A stretch of 57,044 nt of DNA from Ruminococcaceae bacterium UBA7147 (GCA_002491825.1 DKWR01000024.1:1-57044), one strand, 5' to 3'. Counted from the stretch's first letter, positions 41,706-50,887 are shown. Numbers and translations are program-made. The notes: generated by a model not told the origin, from the sequence alone.

Positions 41706-43193
41706 CTATTCTTTAGGATAAGTTGTCAGCGTATATTCGGATGGACTCGTTTCATAAGGTCTTTCCGATGAAATCACTCCCGAAGTTGTGATTCCTGTTT
41801 CGTCAACGTCTTTCATATGAGGAAACAGAAAATTCATTTTATCGTCGTCAAAGTGCTTGTCGAGGTATCTGTCGAAGCTGTTTGATGCAGGTACTCCGTC
41901 TGTTCTTTGCGTCCAGCGGTAGGTTGCAGACACCGACATAAAAGCGTTGATCAGCATAAAGACAATCAGAAATGTTGTAATTATTGAGCCTGCCTTCTTC
42001 GGGATTTTTTCGATAAGCATTGACGCCCAGGGATAGAGATAACGAACCCAGACAAGACCGAGAAAGCCCCATATCAGAGCGTACATAAGGTTTGTTCTGC
42101 CGTCAAGGTTAAAGGCTGTGTTGCTGTAGTCCCACGAAACAGTGCCGAAAAGCGTTTCCTGAAACCACGAACAGAAGTACTCAAAGCCTGCGCCGACTAC
42201 TGCACTGATTACAAAAATAAGCGTATCGCTCAGCTTATACAGCTTGTACAGAACAGCAGTCAAAAAACAAGCTCCGCCGCCGTAAACGGGGATAAACGGA
42301 CCGTAAACCATTCCGACACGCACTTCAAAATGTCCCTCGGCAAAAAGCGCCCAGATTGTTTCAAACAGAGTTCCGAGCATTGAGCCGAAAAGGAAAAGAT
42401 AAAACAGCTTTGTAAAGCAAAATCCGAATGCAAAAGGCTCTTCGTCTTTGTTTTCGTAAACCTGTGTATACTCCTTCATATTATCGGTTTTGATTTCATC
42501 AAGCTTTGCGGCAATCTGCTTTACATACGCAGTGTTTTTCAGCTCCGGGAATGCCGAAACAAGCCTTCGGCGCAAAATATTTTCGGTAAAAAGCTTGTTG
42601 TAATTGCTTTCAAGCTCGTCGATTTTCTCCTGCGGAACGTCGCTTCCGAGCAGGCTTGAAACACCGTTGAGCTTCTTGATTCTGTGCTGTAATCTCAAGG
42701 TTGTGATTATCGCAAAAACATAGTCAATCAGAATGAGCAGACAGATTGAAAGAACGACTATAAGGCTTACGAGGAACGGAATAAGCTCTATTACGGAATT
42801 GAGAACAGGGATTAGCACTCCTACAAGAACTGTACCCATTATTCCAAGCAAAAGCGTGTATGGCAAGGTTATATAGCTGCCGATATTGAGCTTCATTTTG
42901 CTGAAATTCCAAGGCTTGAAGCCAAGTACTTTTTCGGTAAAAAAGCCGATAAGGATAACGACAAGCGACAAAATTACACAACTGCCGAAAAACAGAAAAA
43001 ATCTATTGGATTGAAAGTGATTTAATGCAAGATAGCAAATTACCGCTCCTACTCCGTAGGACGGACAAAACGGAGAAGCAAGAAAGCCCTTGTTGTAAAA
43101 TCTTTTTTCTTCAAAGAGGGTTCTTATTCCATTTATAAGCCAGCCGCAGAATGAAAAAATCACAAAATACCACAGAAGATTTATAATTAACAT
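41706..43193 (-). CDS. Two-domain CmpB-like membrane protein (putative ABC permease, PF06541 type)
   Basis: This 495-residue protein contains two copies of the same membrane domain. Copy 1 (about 5-170) starts NLLWYFVIFSFCGWLINGIRTLFEEKRFYNKGF. Copy 2 (about 255-430) starts YLFLFGSMLGTLFETIWAL and has GMVYGPFIPVYGGGA. A helical cytosolic linker (about 175-250) and a short outer tail complete it. The family is annotated as a putative ABC-transporter permease, but no ATPase is adjacent, so transport is unproven. AAGGGGTAGGG precedes the ATG. Single-domain members are common; the tandem form looks like an internal duplication. Confidence 0.75.
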   Translation of the reverse strand: MLIINLLWYFVIFSFCGWLINGIRTLFEEKRFYNKGFLASPFCPSYGVGAVICYLALNHFQSNRFFLFFGSCVILSLVVILIGFFTEKVLGFKPWNFSKMKLNIGSYITLPYTLLLGIMGTVLVGVLIPVLNSVIELIPFLVSLIVVLSICLLILIDYVFAIITTLRLQHRIKKLNGVSSLLGSDVPQEKIDELESNYNKLFTENILRRRLVSAFPELKNTAYVKQIAAKLDEIKTDNMKEYTQVYENKDEEPFAFGFCFTKLFYLFLFGSMLGTLFETIWALFAEGHFEVRVGMVYGPFIPVYGGGACFLTAVLYKLYKLSDTLIFVISAVVGAGFEYFCSWFQETLFGTVSWDYSNTAFNLDGRTNLMYALIWGFLGLVWVRYLYPWASMLIEKIPKKAGSIITTFLIVFMLINAFMSVSATYRWTQRTDGVPASNSFDRYLDKHFDDDKMNFLFPHMKDVDETGITTSGVISSERPYETSPSEYTLTTYPKE

Positions 43194-43230
43194 ACCCTAC
43201 CCCTTTATTTTGATGATATTTTTAAGTTGA

Positions 43231-43602
43231 ATAAACGATATTTTAATGCGTAATTCGGAATGCGGAATTAGGAATTGTGGTCGAGTGGATAGGTTCGAAT
43301 AATTCAAAAGTTTGGTGCCCGAATTATTAATATGCGGCGTTGCCGCAAGTGTGATTTTTAGTATTTTTTACAAATGTAGGGAACGGTCTTGACCGTTCCG
43401 ATTACCTAAAAGTCAGATGTATTCCTGCGGAACAGTCAAGACTGTTCCCTACACTTTAAAACTAAACGTTATCAATATATCAAAACTTGTTCAACAAACA
43501 AACGTATCCTAACAACAAGCATTATTACAAATTCGGAGCGTAGTGACCATTAATTACGCATTACGAATTACGCATTCCGAATTGAAATATATTATCGTTT
43601 AT
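43231..43602. mobile_element. MITE-like element with terminal inverted repeats and nested hairpins
   Basis: Left end ATAAACGATA (43231-43240) then AATTCGGAATGCG, and right end TATCGTTTAT (43593-43602) preceded by CGCATTCCGAATT, form terminal inverted repeats of about 45 bases with small gaps. Inside are several palindromes: AATAATTC/GAATTATT, TGCGGC-GTT-GCCGCA, and an inverted pair of family C hairpins (43376-43453: GGAACGGTC/GACCGTTCC and GGAACAGTC/GACTGTTCC, each with GTAGGG outside). No reading frame or transposase is present. I see no clear target duplication. It fills the 460-base gap between the CmpB-like and SPFH genes. Confidence 0.7.
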
Positions 43603-43653
43603 ATTTAAAAGTCAAGCGCAGTCAAAAGACTGCGCTGTGAGCTGTATTCTGAT

Positions 43654-44568
43654 TTACTGCTTTGGTGTTTCGCTGTCCCAAAGCTCTTTTATTGCTGTTA
43701 CGTTGCCTGCAAGGCTCTGTATATCTGACGGAATGATGATTTTTGTAGCCTTGCCGTCGGCAGCCTTTGCAAATGCTTCGAGAGATTTAAGCTGAATTAT
43801 GCGCTCTGTCGGAGCGGCTTCGTTTAACATACGGAGTGCGTCTGCGTTAGCCTTCTGCACTGTGAGGATCGCCTCAGCTTCACCCTGAGCCTCACGGATT
43901 TTCTGCTCCTTAACGGCGTCTGCCTTGAGGATTGCAGACTCTTTCATACCCTCGGCAACGAGAATCTGACTGCGCTTTTCACCCTCTGCATCAAGGATTC
44001 TTGCACGGCGTTCACGCTCTGCCTTCATCTGCTTTTCCATTGCGTCCTGAATTTCACGGGGCGGAAGAATGTTTTTAAGCTCAACACGAATAACCTTGAT
44101 ACCCCAAGCGTCTGTTGCTTCGTCAAGGATAATTCTGATTTTATCGTTGATTGTGTCACGTGAGGTAAGCGTATTATCCAGCTCCAGGTCACCGATGATG
44201 TTACGCAGAGTTGTTGCTGTGAGGTTTTCGATTGCGCTTAACGGACGCTCAACACCGTAGCAGTAAAGCTTCGGGTCTGTGATTTCAAAATACACTACCG
44301 TATCAATCTGCATTGTTACGTTATCTCTTGTGATTACGGGCTGGGGCGGGAAGTCAACAACCTGTTCTTTAAGCGAAACCTTCTTTGAGATTTTGTCAAG
44401 AAACGGAATTTTTACGTGAAGTCCTGTATCCCATGTTGCATAATACGCACCAAGACGCTCAATAACATAAGCGTGTGCCTGCGGTACGATTTTAATGTTG
44501 CTTATTACAACAAGAAGCACGATAAAAACAATGATGCCGATAATAATTAAACCTATAAATCCTTGCAT
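43654..44568 (-). CDS. SPFH/stomatin-like membrane protein
   Basis: A 304-residue member of the SPFH (stomatin/prohibitin/flotillin) family, which organises membrane microdomains and controls proteases. One N-terminal membrane segment (1-25) is followed by the SPFH domain (about 26-200; PQAHAYVIERLGAYYATWDTG). A long Ala/Glu/Lys-rich coiled coil (about 185-250; RRARILDAEGEKRSQILVA) comes next, then a C-terminal segment. It is encoded immediately after the NfeD-like gene, the classical pairing. GAGGAG overlaps the previous stop region. Confidence 0.93.
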   Translation of the reverse strand: MQGFIGLIIIGIIVFIVLLVVISNIKIVPQAHAYVIERLGAYYATWDTGLHVKIPFLDKISKKVSLKEQVVDFPPQPVITRDNVTMQIDTVVYFEITDPKLYCYGVERPLSAIENLTATTLRNIIGDLELDNTLTSRDTINDKIRIILDEATDAWGIKVIRVELKNILPPREIQDAMEKQMKAERERRARILDAEGEKRSQILVAEGMKESAILKADAVKEQKIREAQGEAEAILTVQKANADALRMLNEAAPTERIIQLKSLEAFAKAADGKATKIIIPSDIQSLAGNVTAIKELWDSETPKQ

Positions 44569-44571
44569 AAT

Positions 44572-45021
44572 TTACTCCTCTATGTTTTCTGTCGGCTCAA
44601 CAATGAGCTTTACTCCCTCAATTGAGAGCACTTTTACTTTACTGTCTTTTGAAATCGGTGCATACTGTGACTTTGCAGTCCAGATTTCACCCTCTACCTT
44701 TACCTGTCCGACCTTTTGAACGTCCTCAATATCAGCAAGGACGATTCCGATTTTACCGATAAGTCTGTCTGCGTTTGTGCTTGTTACACCCTTTTTTTGT
44801 TTCCACTTGTTGATAAGCGGTCGTGTGACAAGAAGTGAAACAAGAGTAACAACAAGAAATACCGAAGTCTGAATCGGAATTGAGTCTGTAAAAATTGAAG
44901 TAATTGCGGCGCACACCGAGCCGAGCACAAACCAGATTGACACGAGCTGCGACGTAAACGCTTCGCATACAGCCATTAATACTGCAAATCCTATCCATAT
45001 GAAAGGCATATATTGTTCCAT
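44572..45021 (-). CDS. NfeD-like membrane protein
   Basis: A 149-residue protein. Two to three N-terminal membrane segments (about 5-70) are followed by an OB-fold domain (about 85-145; DRLIGKIGIVLADIEDV, GEIWTAKS) typical of short NfeD proteins, the partners of stomatin-like proteins. It is the first gene of a two-gene operon with the SPFH gene. Confidence 0.9.
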   Translation of the reverse strand: MEQYMPFIWIGFAVLMAVCEAFTSQLVSIWFVLGSVCAAITSIFTDSIPIQTSVFLVVTLVSLLVTRPLINKWKQKKGVTSTNADRLIGKIGIVLADIEDVQKVGQVKVEGEIWTAKSQYAPISKDSKVKVLSIEGVKLIVEPTENIEE

Positions 45022-45044
45022 AAGATTACTCCTTTCTTGCTATA

Positions 45045-45073
45045 ATTCTATCATAACAAACACGGATAGTCAA
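45045..45073 (-). promoter_or_regulatory. Promoter of the nfeD-SPFH operon
   Basis: Minus-strand TTGACT (45073-45068), 17-base spacer, TAGAAT (45050-45045), about 25 bases before the start codon. A TATAAT for the divergent DUF4364 gene lies at 45115-45120 on the plus strand, with a weak -35. Confidence 0.65.
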
Positions 45074-45150
45074 ATTATTTGAATAAAAATATACACTTTT
45101 AATTTATTATATGTTATAATTAAGATAAATATTAAAATACGGGTGATTAT

Positions 45151-45753
45151 ATGGCTTTTGATACATTTGACGAGGGCGTAACATTAGGCGGTGTTAGAAG
45201 TAAAAACGAAATCAGAATTCTTATCTGCTATCTTCTTAACTGCGTTAAGGAAAATATGGATAAAGAGCTTGTTGTACAGGCAATTACAATAGAAGAGCTT
45301 GCAAATTATTTTGAAGTCAGCGCCGCTTTTGACGATTTGATTAAAAACGGCAATATAAAGGAAAGCGAAAATGTTGACGGATTGCAGACGTATGAGCTTA
45401 CCGACAACGGAATAATGATTGCTAATCAGCTTGAAAGCGTACTTTCCTACACAGTTAAGGAAAAAGCGTATGTGAGCGCAATAAAACTGCTTGGCGAAAA
45501 GAAAAAGCGCCGTGAAAATTCGGTTGAAATCAAGAAAACCGAAAACGGCTTTGATGTTATCTGCAAAATTTCGGGCGGTGATATGGATTTGCTGTCCTTT
45601 ACACTTTACGCTCCGAACTATGAACAAGCTATGGTTATGAAAAAGAACTTCTACGACAGTCCTTCTACCGTTTACAAGGTTATGCTTGCGCTTATGACAA
45701 AGGACAAGGAAAACGTCGGCGAGGCTCTTGAAGATCTTTACGGCGTTCTGTAA
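45151..45753 (+). CDS. DUF4364 family protein
   Basis: A 200-residue cytosolic protein of the Firmicutes DUF4364 family, probably winged-helix based. The N-terminal part has KNEIRILICYLLNCV, then a helix-turn-helix-like EELANYFEVSAAFDDLIKNGNI and YELTDNGIMIANQL. The C-terminal half is beta-rich. The function is unknown; a regulatory role is inferred from the N-terminal fold. It is divergent from nfeD and converges tail-to-tail (2 bases) with the BofA-like gene. GGGTGATTAT precedes the ATG. Confidence 0.85.
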   Translation: MAFDTFDEGVTLGGVRSKNEIRILICYLLNCVKENMDKELVVQAITIEELANYFEVSAAFDDLIKNGNIKESENVDGLQTYELTDNGIMIANQLESVLSYTVKEKAYVSAIKLLGEKKKRRENSVEIKKTENGFDVICKISGGDMDLLSFTLYAPNYEQAMVMKKNFYDSPSTVYKVMLALMTKDKENVGEALEDLYGVL

Positions 45754-45755
45754 AC

Positions 45756-46016
45756 TTAAAAGAACAGATTAAGTGAAAGAAGCAAGGTTACTCCGGGTAC
45801 TCCGCCTGCAACCGAAACGATTATTGAAAGCAGGCTGACAGGCAGAAAAACGCCTGTTATTCCCGAGGTTAAATTCACTGCCGTCAGCGTTGCCGCACCG
45901 ATAAGCATTGACAAAAGCGACCTTTTAAGAGGGTGCTTGCTTTTTGATATGTAATGTATAATTGCAAAAATCAAGAATATTGACACAAAAACGATTGATA
46001 GTCCCCACAGCGGCAT
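45756..46016 (-). CDS. BofA-like membrane protein
   Basis: An 86-residue protein with three membrane segments. The end (GITGVFLPVSLLSIIVSVAGGVPGVTLLLSL) matches the pro-sigma-K processing inhibitor BofA family. I choose ATG 46016 (MPLWGLSIV), nine bases after GGAG, because the longer frame would start inside the terminator stem of secG. In Bacillus, BofA restrains SpoIVFB; no SpoIVFA or SpoIVFB is nearby, so only the family is assigned. Confidence 0.72.
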   Translation of the reverse strand: MPLWGLSIVFVSIFLIFAIIHYISKSKHPLKRSLLSMLIGAATLTAVNLTSGITGVFLPVSLLSIIVSVAGGVPGVTLLLSLNLFF

Positions 46017-46039
46017 AAATAACATCTCCATAAATTCAC

Positions 46040-46077
46040 AAAATAAAACAGACCGTCGGACATACATCCGACGGTCT
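46040..46077 (-). terminator. Terminator of secG
   Basis: The minus-strand RNA stem AGACCGUCGGA (46077-46067) pairs perfectly with UCCGACGGUCU (46060-46050) around a 6-base loop, then GUUUUAUUU. It separates secG from the BofA-like gene. Confidence 0.9.
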
Positions 46078-46104
46078 ATAATTATGCTCTGATTTTTAAA
46101 GATA

Positions 46105-46359
46105 TTACTTTATTACTCCGAAATAGGAAAGTACATTAAGCGCAATTACGAAGAGAACGAATACTGCGGCAAATACCTTTGTCCAACGTGAAAGAAACGC
46201 ATCAATTGAACGAGCCTTATTCTTTGAGAAATAAGAGTCAGCCGCACCTGTTACAACGCCAAGTCCCTGCTGGTTGCCTTCCTGAAGAATAATTACAACG
46301 ATAATTGCTATTGAAACGATGCCGAGAACAACACCGAGAACAATACCTAAAACGCCCAT
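46105..46359 (-). CDS. secG: Preprotein translocase subunit SecG
   Basis: An 84-residue two-helix component of the SecYEG channel. Helix 1 is about 5-25, followed by the conserved ILQEGNQQGLGVVTGAADSYF loop and FSKNKARSIDAFLSRWTKVFA leading to helix 2 (55-80). It has its own promoter and a strong terminator. GAAAGGAAG precedes the start. Confidence 0.93.
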   Translation of the reverse strand: MGVLGIVLGVVLGIVSIAIIVVIILQEGNQQGLGVVTGAADSYFSKNKARSIDAFLSRWTKVFAAVFVLFVIALNVLSYFGVIK

Positions 46360-46421
46360 TTTTCATCTTCCTTTCATTAATATGATATAATACACGATAA
46401 TCTGCATTAATTAACTATTAT

Positions 46422-46450
46422 ATAGTATCACATAAATATTATTTTTGCAA
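46422..46450 (-). promoter_or_regulatory. Promoter of secG
   Basis: Minus-strand TTGCAA (46450-46445), 17-base spacer, TACTAT (46427-46422), about 65 bases before the start codon. Confidence 0.65.
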
Positions 46451-46494
46451 GAGAAAATTTATATTTTTCATCATATATTTTTCAATAAAATACC

Positions 46495-48735
46495 TTAAAG
46501 CAGTGAAAGCTGTTCGTCAGACGTGTCTTCGTTTGACGGCAACGCACCTAAAGCAGGCATAGAGCGTGTTCTGTAGCGCTGCGGTTTTGCAAAAGTGCCC
46601 TCTTTGTATTCGGAAATTTCAAAAAGTCTGTGTCCTTTTTTGAGCTTCATTACGGCTACGCCCTGTGTAGAACGTGTCGTCTTGAGCGACAATGCGCCTG
46701 TGTGAACAAGCAACATTCTGCCTGATGAAGCTTTAAACAGCACTTCCCTGTCGTCTTCAAGGAACAACATTCCCGAAAGAGGCGATTTGTCGGAATATGC
46801 ACCCGTCAGCTTTTTGCGGTTAGTCTTTGTGGCGTACGCTTCAAGCGGCACCTTTGCCGCCTTTCCGTTTTCAAAGGCAAAGAGCAAAATTCCCTTGTAG
46901 TCCTTTGTTGCGACCATAAATACTGCGTTTTCTCCCTCGTCCATTGAAAGCTTTGCGGCTACGTAGTCGCCGAGAACGCTTGCCTTTGTGTCGGCAAAGT
47001 CGGAGGCTTTTGCCTTGTAAACCTGACATTTGTCGGTAAAGAACAGCAAGTCGCAGTTGTTTGAAAGCTCAATTTCCTGCACAATTTCATCGCCGTCTTT
47101 GAGCTTATGCGCTCCGCTCATTCGCAGTGACTGTGGTGTAATCTTTTTGAAATAGCCTTCCTTTGTAAAGAAGAACGTTACAGGATAGTCGGGGATTTCC
47201 TCAACCTCTTCCTCGTATTTTGCGTTATCCTCGTAGATTATGATGCTCTTTCTGGGCTGACCGTACTTTTCGGCTATTGCTTTAAGCTCCTTGACGATTA
47301 TCGTCTTGATTCTTGCCTTGCTCTTTAAGATTTCGTCAAGCTCGGCAATTTCCTTTTCAAGCTCCTCAATATCCTTTGTTCGCTTTAAAATATACTCACG
47401 GTTGAGGTGACGGAGCTTGATTTCGGCAACGTATTCAGCCTGAATTTTGTCAATTCCGAAACCAATCATAAGGTTTGGTACAACCTCGACTTCTTCGTCG
47501 GTTTCACGGATAATTTTAATTGCCTTGTCAATATCGAGCAGGATTTTTTCAAGTCCCTTTAAAAGGTGGAGCTTGTCTGCCTTTTTGTTGCGGTCAAAAT
47601 ATGTTCTGCGCCTTACGCACTCGATTCTGAACGCTATCCATTCTTCAAGCAGTGCCTTAACGCCGAGTACCATTGGCACTCCGCCGATAAGCACGTTGAA
47701 GTTGCAGGCATAGGAATCCTCAAGCGTTGTGAAACGGAACAGCTTTGACATAAGCTTTTCGGGATCAACACCACGCTTTAAGTCGATTGTAATTTTAAGA
47801 CCGTCAATACCTGTTTCGTCACGAATATCGGAAATTTCCTTTACCTTGCCCTGCTTTACAAGGTCGATAATCTTCTCAATTATGACCTCGCAGGTGGTTG
47901 TGCTCGGAATTGAAAGCACATCAATGCAGTTTGCGGATTTGTCGTACTCGTATTTTGCACGAAGCTTGATACTGCCCCTGCCCGTTTCGTAAACCTGATT
48001 GATTGTCTTTTCATCATATATTATCTGACAGCCACCTATAAAATCGGGTGCAGGCAGAGTTGACTTTATATCGTGGTCGGGGTCACGTATGAGCGCCGCT
48101 GTAGTTTCGCAGATTTCCTTTAAGTTAAAGGAGCAGATATTTGAAGCCATACCTACCGCAATACCTGTGTTCGCATTTACAAGCACTGATGGAAATGCAA
48201 CGGGAAGAAGTGACGGCTCTTTCATTGTATTGTCGTAGTTATCGACAAAATCTACGGTGTCCTTATCAATATCACGGAAAAGCTCGTTACAGATTGGCGC
48301 AAGCTTTGCTTCGGTGTATCGTGAAGCCGCCCAAGCCATATCTCGGCTGTAGAACTTACCGAAGTTTCCCTTTGAATCGACATACGGGTGCAAAAGTGCC
48401 TCATAGCCTCTTGACAAACGCACCATTGTGTCGTAGATTGCCGAGTCACCGTGAGGGTTTAATTTCATTGTTGCGCCGACAATATTAGCCGACTTTGTTC
48501 TGTTGCCCGTCAGAAGTCCCATTTTGTACATTGTAAAAAGGAGCTTTCGGTGAGAGGGCTTAAAGCCGTCAATTTCGGGAATTGCACGTGACAGAATTAC
48601 GCTCATTGCGTAGGGCATATAGTTTTCACGGATAGTGGAAACTATGGGTTGTTCTACTATATCGCCTGCTCCGTTGATTACGCCGTGAGTTTTTGGCGAG
48701 GTTGATTTATTTAGAGTTTTCTTTTTAGAAGCCAT
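46495..48735 (-). CDS. parC: Type IIA topoisomerase subunit A (ParC-like)
   Basis: A 746-residue DNA cleavage subunit. The N-terminal region has YMPYAMSVILSRAIPEIDGFKPSHRKLLF and LNPHGDSAIYDTMVRL (a quinolone-target region with Ser and Asp unchanged). The catalytic Tyr is in ASRYTEAKLAP. A coiled-coil tower (about 370-460) and a beta-pinwheel C-terminal domain follow. No canonical GyrA box is seen in the pinwheel (only TTRSTQGVAVMKL-like remnants), favouring topoisomerase IV-type decatenation over gyrase supercoiling. It is 16 bases after parE. Confidence 0.88.
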   Translation of the reverse strand: MASKKKTLNKSTSPKTHGVINGAGDIVEQPIVSTIRENYMPYAMSVILSRAIPEIDGFKPSHRKLLFTMYKMGLLTGNRTKSANIVGATMKLNPHGDSAIYDTMVRLSRGYEALLHPYVDSKGNFGKFYSRDMAWAASRYTEAKLAPICNELFRDIDKDTVDFVDNYDNTMKEPSLLPVAFPSVLVNANTGIAVGMASNICSFNLKEICETTAALIRDPDHDIKSTLPAPDFIGGCQIIYDEKTINQVYETGRGSIKLRAKYEYDKSANCIDVLSIPSTTTCEVIIEKIIDLVKQGKVKEISDIRDETGIDGLKITIDLKRGVDPEKLMSKLFRFTTLEDSYACNFNVLIGGVPMVLGVKALLEEWIAFRIECVRRRTYFDRNKKADKLHLLKGLEKILLDIDKAIKIIRETDEEVEVVPNLMIGFGIDKIQAEYVAEIKLRHLNREYILKRTKDIEELEKEIAELDEILKSKARIKTIIVKELKAIAEKYGQPRKSIIIYEDNAKYEEEVEEIPDYPVTFFFTKEGYFKKITPQSLRMSGAHKLKDGDEIVQEIELSNNCDLLFFTDKCQVYKAKASDFADTKASVLGDYVAAKLSMDEGENAVFMVATKDYKGILLFAFENGKAAKVPLEAYATKTNRKKLTGAYSDKSPLSGMLFLEDDREVLFKASSGRMLLVHTGALSLKTTRSTQGVAVMKLKKGHRLFEISEYKEGTFAKPQRYRTRSMPALGALPSNEDTSDEQLSLL

Positions 48736-48751
48736 TGTTTTCCACCTCCTG

Positions 48752-50737
48752 TCAGCTTACATCGAGATTATCTATATATTCGCTGCCGTGCTCTACAATG
48801 TAGTCCTTTCTGCCCTGCAAATTATCGCCGAGTAGAATATCAAAGATTTCGGCTGTCTGCGCCGCATCGTCGGGCATAACCTTGATAAGTCGGCGTGTGT
48901 CGGGGTTCATTGTAGTTAAGTTCATCATATCGGGTTCGTTTTCACCAAGACCTTTGCTTCGCTGGATTGTGAACTTTTCGTTGCCGATTTGCTCGATAAA
49001 CTTATCCTTTTCAATTTCATCATACGCAAAGTAAACGTCATTTTTTGAAGTGATTTCATAAAGCGGAGATTCCGCAATGAACACTTTGCCCTCTTCAATA
49101 AGAGTTGGAGTAAGGCGGTAAAGCATTGTAAGTAATAATGTGCGAATCTGAAATCCGTCAACGTCGGCATCGGTACAGAGAATAACCTTGTTCCAGCGCA
49201 GAGCGTCCATATCAAAGCTTGAAAGATTTTTATTAGCTTTTGACTTTACTTCAACGCCGCAGCCGAGCACCTTTAGCAAATCGGTTATGATTTCACTCTT
49301 GAATATTTTATCGTAATCGGCTTTAAGGCAATTAAGAATTTTACCTCTGATTGGCATTATTGCCTGAAAATCGGGGTTTCTTGCCTGCTTGCAGGCACCG
49401 AGAGCAGAGTCACCCTCTACTATAAACAGCTCTCTCTGATCAACGTCCTTGCTTCGGCAATCTACAAATTTTGCTACTCGGTTTGTGATGTCGAGGTTGC
49501 CCGACAGCTTTTTCTTTATATTAAGTCGGGTTTTTTCGGCGTTTTCACGACTACGCTTGTTTACAAGTACCTGTTCTGCAATCTTCTCGGCTTCAAGGGG
49601 ATTTTCAATGAAATACACTTCTAAGCTCTGTCGGAGAAATGCAGTCATTGCATCCTGAATACCCTTGTTGGTTACAGCCTTTTTGGTCTGATTTTCGTAG
49701 GAGGAAACGCTTGAAAATGAGGAAATCACGCACACAAGGCAATCTTCTACGTCATCAAATTTTATTTTGCTTTCGGTTTTGTTGTATTTATTATTCTGCT
49801 TTAAGTAACTGTCAATCTGATAGACAAAGGCGTTTCGCACCGCCTTGTCGGGTGCGCCGCCGTGTTCAAGCCAGCTTGAATTGTGGTAGTATTCGGTAAG
49901 GCTTACTTTGTTTGAAAACGCAACGGCTATGTCCATTTTGCACTTGTATTCGGGTTTGTCGTCACGGTCACGTGTTTTGCACTCGGTTTCCCAGTGCTGA
50001 ACGGTTGTAAGTCCGTCCTCGCCGATTACCTCGGCAACGTGGTCGACTACGCCGTTAATATAATTAAAGGAAGTAGTGTCAAATGAACGTCCGTTCTGAT
50101 TTCTGAAAATAAATTCAACGCCTGCGTTGACAATTGCCTGACGTTTCATTATGTCGAGAAAATAGTCGGGCTGAATGTCAATATCCGTGAAAACCTCAAG
50201 GTCGGGCTTCCAGTGAATTTTTGTTCCCGTATCCTTTTTGCTGTACGGCTCTTTTTTGAGTCCGCCTACGTTCTCGCCCTTTTCAAAATGGAGTGTATAG
50301 CGGTAGCCGTCACGGCGGATATCAACGTCCATATATTCGGAAGCGTACTGAGTTGAGCAAAGTCCCAGGCCGTTCATACCGAGTGAAAACTCGTAGCTTT
50401 CGCCCTCGTTGTTGTTGTACTTGCCGCCCGCGTACATTTCGCAGAACACAAGCTCCCAGTTAAATTTCTGCTCGTTTTCGTTGTAGTCAACAGGGATTCC
50501 TCGACCGTGATCCTCAACCTCGATTGAGCCGTCGGAAAATCGGGTTACGGAAATCTGCTTGCCGTAGCCCTCTCTTGCCTCGTCAATGGAGTTTGAAAGA
50601 ATTTCAAATACCGAATGCTGACAACCGTCAATGCCGTCTGAACCGAAAATAACCGCAGGTCTTTTGCGGACACGGTCGGCACCTTTGAGGGTTGTTATGC
50701 TGGTATTATCGTATTCGTTGGTTTTCTTCCTTGCCAT
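48752..50737 (-). CDS. parE: Type IIA topoisomerase ATPase subunit (ParE-like)
   Basis: A 661-residue ATPase subunit. The GHKL ATPase starts about 20 (RKRPAVIFGSDGIDG, EILSNSIDEAREG, EVEDHGRGIPVDYNE, GMNGLGLCSTQYAS). The transducer follows, then the TOPRIM domain with FIVEGDSALGACKQARNPDFQAI and CTDADVDGFQIRTLLL. Canonical EGDSAGG is EGDSALG here. It pairs with parC downstream and probably forms topoisomerase IV. GGAAGAGTGAA precedes the ATG. Confidence 0.9.
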   Translation of the reverse strand: MARKKTNEYDNTSITTLKGADRVRKRPAVIFGSDGIDGCQHSVFEILSNSIDEAREGYGKQISVTRFSDGSIEVEDHGRGIPVDYNENEQKFNWELVFCEMYAGGKYNNNEGESYEFSLGMNGLGLCSTQYASEYMDVDIRRDGYRYTLHFEKGENVGGLKKEPYSKKDTGTKIHWKPDLEVFTDIDIQPDYFLDIMKRQAIVNAGVEFIFRNQNGRSFDTTSFNYINGVVDHVAEVIGEDGLTTVQHWETECKTRDRDDKPEYKCKMDIAVAFSNKVSLTEYYHNSSWLEHGGAPDKAVRNAFVYQIDSYLKQNNKYNKTESKIKFDDVEDCLVCVISSFSSVSSYENQTKKAVTNKGIQDAMTAFLRQSLEVYFIENPLEAEKIAEQVLVNKRSRENAEKTRLNIKKKLSGNLDITNRVAKFVDCRSKDVDQRELFIVEGDSALGACKQARNPDFQAIMPIRGKILNCLKADYDKIFKSEIITDLLKVLGCGVEVKSKANKNLSSFDMDALRWNKVILCTDADVDGFQIRTLLLTMLYRLTPTLIEEGKVFIAESPLYEITSKNDVYFAYDEIEKDKFIEQIGNEKFTIQRSKGLGENEPDMMNLTTMNPDTRRLIKVMPDDAAQTAEIFDILLGDNLQGRKDYIVEHGSEYIDNLDVS

Positions 50738-50777
50738 TTCACTCTTCCTTATTATAAATTATTCATATATATTTTTC

Positions 50778-50887
50778 GGGACGTCAGGGATGCCGTCCCC
50801 TACGGAAAGGTTTGTTTTACTCTGTAACTATGTTTTAATCGGTATAGTTTGATTGCCGCTGAGGACACGGCACGCCGTGTCCCTACG
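50778..50887. repeat. Composite hairpin repeat A+B, second copy
   Basis: Hairpin A (50778-50805, GGGACG...CGTCCC then CTACGG) and hairpin B (50863-50887) occur in the same order and near-identical spacing as at 11721-11831, while the spacer between has largely diverged. It lies between parE and uvrB. Confidence 0.85.

Noticed and set aside
46017..46067. Longer N-terminus for the BofA-like protein
   Set aside because: It would begin inside the secG terminator stem; GGAG before ATG 46016 gives a family-like start.
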